Below, piece after piece: positions 61,059-64,000 of a stretch of DNA of 64,000 nucleotides. The DNA comes from JBKCUA01 sp046318675. Lineage in GTDB: Bacteria > Pseudomonadota > Alphaproteobacteria > JAJTHO01. Numbering within the stretch: the first letter of the stretch is position 1; each line of letters opens with the position of its first letter. The position numbers were made by a program, and so were the translations under genes. The stretch spans positions 1-64,000 of the forward strand of contig JBKCUA010000006.1 of assembly GCA_046318675.1 (NCBI GenBank), read 5' to 3'. The notes beneath the pieces are model-generated. The model worked only from the letters and a program-made list of their open reading frames with translations. It ran no database searches and had not been told where the DNA came from.

Positions 61059-62789
61059 CTATCCCGACGCTGCTACCTGCTCAGTCCACTCCAATGCCTC
61101 GCCTTGTTGATAACCAACAGCATAGGCGGCATTCATAGTGCGACGACCTGTTGCTGCTTTTGTAGTCAGTGTTAACCCCAACCGCTCCATCTCTTCTTCT
61201 ACGGCTGTTTTCTTGAGTATAACCAAGTCTGTACCACTAATGCTCTTCAAAGTACGATTTTTCCGCAAGGCTTGCAGTTTGCTGTTAATGCCCGAGCAAA
61301 GGCCATCTTGAAACGATGTTGTGGCACTGCGGCGGTGGCCTTGATCGCCTTTAAGATACAAAGATGATTGTTTAAAATTTTTTGCTTCTGTTTCAAAGGC
61401 CTCACACACTCGTTCATAAAGATAGTGTGCAGCCGCCACATCCGCCGGCAGGCCAAAGACTATGTGCCGATGCGTACCATCGGCTTGGACTTCGTACCAA
61501 GTCCGGCAATCGCAAAACTCCGCCACCGCACGGAGGGCGGAATCCAAGGCTCCCAGACGCTTTCGCCCCGTATCGATACCTTGTCCCGTGCACGTTTGTT
61601 CTTTGAAAGCACTCTCATCAAGGGATAAACCATACTTATCGAGCAATTCGGCCACTTTTTTTGCGGCCAGCATCGCTTCTTCTTCAGTGCAGCCTTGCTC
61701 CACGGTTTTGCTCCGCAACGCCTTGATCCGCAACACCACTTTATCGAGTTCATCGGCAGATGATTTTTTATTACTATTTTCTGCTGCAATGGCCGCCTTG
61801 GCACGGCTTGCCGCCGCTTCAAACCGCACCATCACACTGGATGGTACATCACCGGTATCAATCTGACGCCGCAAGACGGCCTTAACAGTCTCAATGGATT
61901 CATGATGCACGCGAATCCCGGCCACGGTACGGCGATGCACCGTCTCAAGCTGGATGGCTAGAATACGTTCGTAAGCCGCCACAAGAGAGGATTTTCTGGC
62001 ATTCTCTGCTTTAAAAGCTTGGTACAATACGTCCTCGATTGCCTCCGTGTTGGACAATTGCCGAATGGCGTCCATGTCCTTTGCGCTTGGCTCAGGAAGC
62101 TGAGAAAGCTTTGCCCACACCAAAGCAATACAATCCAAAGGGCCGCCCTCGTCCTCTTCGTCTTCCATGAGCCTATCAAGGCCCATGCGCAACGACACGG
62201 AACACAATGTTTCGGCAAAACGCCGGGCATCCTTTAGATTTACAGAAGACGGCGTCGCCACTGACGAAGAAAAAGAAGGAAAGACAATATTATTGGCATC
62301 AAGGCTCACCGGGGCACCGATAAGAAAATGCACACCTTCCGCATGAACCAATCGCATCCCGCAAACGCCCCCAGCAAGGGGAGCGAGCATCTCATCAACC
62401 CACAAGGAAATCTTCTCTCCCGATGGTGCAAACTGCGCCGTACACACAGTGTTTGCCTTTAAAATGTCCGGCAGATGCACCACGCGCAAGGATGCAGCCC
62501 CCAGCATATTCTGAATATCAATCTTTTGCGCAGGAGAGCACTGGGTATTTTGCAAGACCCGATGCAGTGCTGTCTTGCCCATCACTGAGGGGGTGAAAAT
62601 CATAATATCAACAGCATATCCTACAGCTGTCATCAAAAAATCATTGGCTAAAGACTTATCCATCGAATGAACATCTATACCCTCAAGCAATTTTGAAGCC
62701 AGCTCATGCACCTTAACAGTCGGGGTATAATGCTGCGCCACCTGCATCAAATGATCCAGGCTTTTTGCCTTTTCCTTCAACGTCGCCAT
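61059..62789 (-). CDS. Large DUF2786/DUF7168-containing protein
   Basis: A 576-residue protein. The first 330 residues match nothing I know and contain an acidic patch (EDEEDEGG) near 215. From about 345, KVVLRIKALRSKT and the AMLAAKKVAELLDKYGLS helix match DUF2786. They are followed by a DUF7168-like part (VAEFCDCRTWYEV, then GLPADVAAAHYLYERV). DUF2786 proteins are mostly short and often phage- or plasmid-borne; this one is more than twice the usual size. It lies between metF and gap on the same strand, 27 bp after gap. Confidence 0.78.
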   Translation of the reverse strand: MATLKEKAKSLDHLMQVAQHYTPTVKVHELASKLLEGIDVHSMDKSLANDFLMTAVGYAVDIMIFTPSVMGKTALHRVLQNTQCSPAQKIDIQNMLGAASLRVVHLPDILKANTVCTAQFAPSGEKISLWVDEMLAPLAGGVCGMRLVHAEGVHFLIGAPVSLDANNIVFPSFSSSVATPSSVNLKDARRFAETLCSVSLRMGLDRLMEDEEDEGGPLDCIALVWAKLSQLPEPSAKDMDAIRQLSNTEAIEDVLYQAFKAENARKSSLVAAYERILAIQLETVHRRTVAGIRVHHESIETVKAVLRRQIDTGDVPSSVMVRFEAAASRAKAAIAAENSNKKSSADELDKVVLRIKALRSKTVEQGCTEEEAMLAAKKVAELLDKYGLSLDESAFKEQTCTGQGIDTGRKRLGALDSALRAVAEFCDCRTWYEVQADGTHRHIVFGLPADVAAAHYLYERVCEAFETEAKNFKQSSLYLKGDQGHRRSATTSFQDGLCSGINSKLQALRKNRTLKSISGTDLVILKKTAVEEEMERLGLTLTTKAATGRRTMNAAYAVGYQQGEALEWTEQVAASG

Positions 62790-62816
62790 GGTTGCCACGA
62801 ACAATAATCCCAATAT

Positions 62817-63821
62817 TTACAGTCTTCCAAAAACAGCAGTGGTATCCAACATCCGGTTGGAAAATCCCCATTCGTTATCGTACCAAGCTAACACCCGGCA
62901 GAATGTTCCATCAATAACCTGTGTTCCCGTAGCATCAAAATTAGTGGAGAACGGTTCATGATTAAAATCAATAGAAACAAGAGGCGTTGCGGTATAACTG
63001 ATAATCCCTTTAAGATCACCTTCGGCAACTTTAAGCATCGCGTCATTAATCGCCGCCGCCGTGGTAGGCTTTTCCGCCACAAATTTAAAGTCCACCAAGG
63101 AGACGTTGGGAGTCGGCACGCGAATCGCCGTACCGTCCAGTTTCCCTTTTAATTCTGGTAATACCAAGCCAACAGCCTTAGCCGCCCCGGTGGATGTCGG
63201 TATCATGGAGACCGCCGCCGCACGGGCACGACGCAAGTCCTTATGCACTGTATCTACTAATTTTTGATCGCCGGTATAACTATGGATTGTAGTCATGTAA
63301 CCATGACGAATGCCCACCAACCGGTGCAACACAAACGCCAGCGGTGCTAAGCAATTCGTGGTGCACGAAGCATTAGAAATAACGGTATCCTGAGTCGTCA
63401 AAGCTGTATGATTTACCCCATACACAATGGTTCGATCCACGCCATCCGCCGGGGCAGAAATCACCACCTTACGGGCACCAGCAGCAATATGTTTAGATGC
63501 ACTGGCCTTATCCGTAAACCGCCCCGTGCATTCCAGCACCACATCAATTTTATGCTCTTTCCACGGCAACTTATCGGGGTTAGCCTCGGCACTAAAAGCA
63601 ATAGTTCTGCCGCCTACCACTAAATTCTTTCCAGAGACCGAAACAGGTACAGGCAAGCGGCCATGCACAGAATCGTATTGCAGCAAGTACGCCGCCGTCT
63701 CCACCGCATCAAGGTCGTTTACCGCCACCACCTCAATGTCCGTACGCTTAGATTCCACCAATGCCCGAAAAACCAACCGGCCAATACGGCCAAACCCATT
63801 AATTGCTACCCGAACAATCAT
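62817..63821 (-). CDS. gap: Glyceraldehyde-3-phosphate dehydrogenase
   Basis: A 334-residue type I enzyme. NAD motif INGFGRIGR at the N-terminus; catalytic Cys in SNASCTTNCLAPLA near residue 152, His in TTIHSYTGDQ and the phosphate sites STGAAKAVG follow. ATG 63821 (MIVRVAINGFG) is preferred to 63833. It has a divergent exported-protein gene upstream, with a palindrome between. Confidence 0.96.
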   Translation of the reverse strand: MIVRVAINGFGRIGRLVFRALVESKRTDIEVVAVNDLDAVETAAYLLQYDSVHGRLPVPVSVSGKNLVVGGRTIAFSAEANPDKLPWKEHKIDVVLECTGRFTDKASASKHIAAGARKVVISAPADGVDRTIVYGVNHTALTTQDTVISNASCTTNCLAPLAFVLHRLVGIRHGYMTTIHSYTGDQKLVDTVHKDLRRARAAAVSMIPTSTGAAKAVGLVLPELKGKLDGTAIRVPTPNVSLVDFKFVAEKPTTAAAINDAMLKVAEGDLKGIISYTATPLVSIDFNHEPFSTNFDATGTQVIDGTFCRVLAWYDNEWGFSNRMLDTTAVFGRL

Positions 63822-63873
63822 TTTAATCCCCATACGCTATAAAAGTGGAACAATTTAGCCGCCCACTCCGATG

Positions 63874-63892
63874 CGCGTCAACCCTTGACGCG
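63874..63892. promoter_or_regulatory. Perfect inverted repeat between divergent genes
   Basis: 8-bp arms CGCGTCAA/TTGACGCG with a 3-nt spacer, 52 bp from the gap start and 27 bp from the start of the rightward gene. Each arm contains TTGACG, a consensus-like -35, so the site could combine two divergent promoters or be a repressor operator. No clear -10 was found at the right distance. Confidence 0.5.
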
Positions 63893-63919
63893 GCCATACT
63901 CTTAAGGGTACCGCAAGGT

Positions 63920-64000
63920 ATGCGCGTTATTTTAATCCTGATACTATGCTTAGCGTGCGCCACGCTAGCGACGGCCACGGAAAGCAGCCCAAAAAAAGAA
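63920..64000 (+). CDS. Start of an exported protein (cut by the window edge)
   Basis: 27 codons from ATG 63920. The product starts with a typical signal peptide (MRVILILILCLACATLATAT) and then ESSPKK. AAGGG lies 11 bp upstream. The rest is outside the window, so no function can be given. Confidence 0.6.
   Translation, partial: MRVILILILCLACATLATATESSPKKE

Overview
The window looks like chromosomal DNA of a free-living, respiring alphaproteobacterium, probably near the Rhodospirillales. The pointers are a FliX homologue (alphaproteobacterial flagellar assembly), a short DnaA-related HdaA after a PerM-type permease, an aa3-type cytochrome c oxidase with CtaB and a CoxF-like small protein, glyQ-glyS followed by pyruvate phosphate dikinase, and ThrB of the aminoglycoside-phosphotransferase type near IspH. 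Genes are packed tightly; 1-8 bp stop/start overlaps (ATGA, GTGA, TGATG, ATGCCTGA) are the rule.

Layout. 1-652: non-coding DNA rich in inverted repeats with a G12 run, then two proline tRNAs. 687-4593: a LAB_N membrane protein, pepA and two unknown genes. 4627-11403 (minus): sppA-aroC-fabI, a RatA/Coq10-like protein, a glycosyltransferase, a 40-residue membrane protein, purN and purM. 11392-19044 (plus): DUF2066-perM-hdaA-rnd, a small exported protein, a two-component pair, a glycosyltransferase and a zinc-ribbon membrane protein. 19096-19597: an unusual hairpin-rich element (element A). 19630-26560: rnhA, an esterase and an AmpG-type permease (minus), thrC-ispH-thrB (plus), a PIF1/RecD-like helicase (minus). 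26603-32211: glyQ, glyS, ppdK. 32268-35720: coxB-coxA-ctaB-coxF-like. 35734-39964: fliX, then a TadG/phosphatase/TadE/TadF module bounded by two copies of the 3' end of fliX. 40057-42376: a membrane protein convergent with hslVU. 42465-43348: hairpin-rich DNA including element B. 43371-49601: sucA (minus), then yfgM-like, bamB, der (plus). 49617-53526: accessory patch with an AT-rich P-loop gene, a DUF4143 remnant, a HIT protein, dapD and a two-gene ATPase/TOPRIM pair that resembles abortive-infection systems. 53598-55760: coxC, surf1 and a glycine-zipper lipoprotein. 55862-60179: a predicted peptidoglycan peptidase carrying a C12 tract, then a histidine kinase, receiver and adenylate cyclase operon. 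60157-63821 (minus): metF, a large DUF2786 protein, gap. 63920 onward: the start of an exported protein cut by the window edge.

Most genes are core metabolism and housekeeping: aromatic, threonine, lysine and purine synthesis, isoprenoids, fatty acids, respiration, the TCA cycle and outer-membrane assembly. The points worth following are (1) elements A and B, which share a six-copy pentanucleotide repeat, a conserved leader, a small ORF folded into successive perfect hairpins, and a terminator; (2) the fliX tail duplication around the Tad-like module; (3) 12-base homopolymers, one inside a coding region; (4) the ATPase plus RloB-like pair. All functions are inferred from sequence motifs read by eye; no database search was run.
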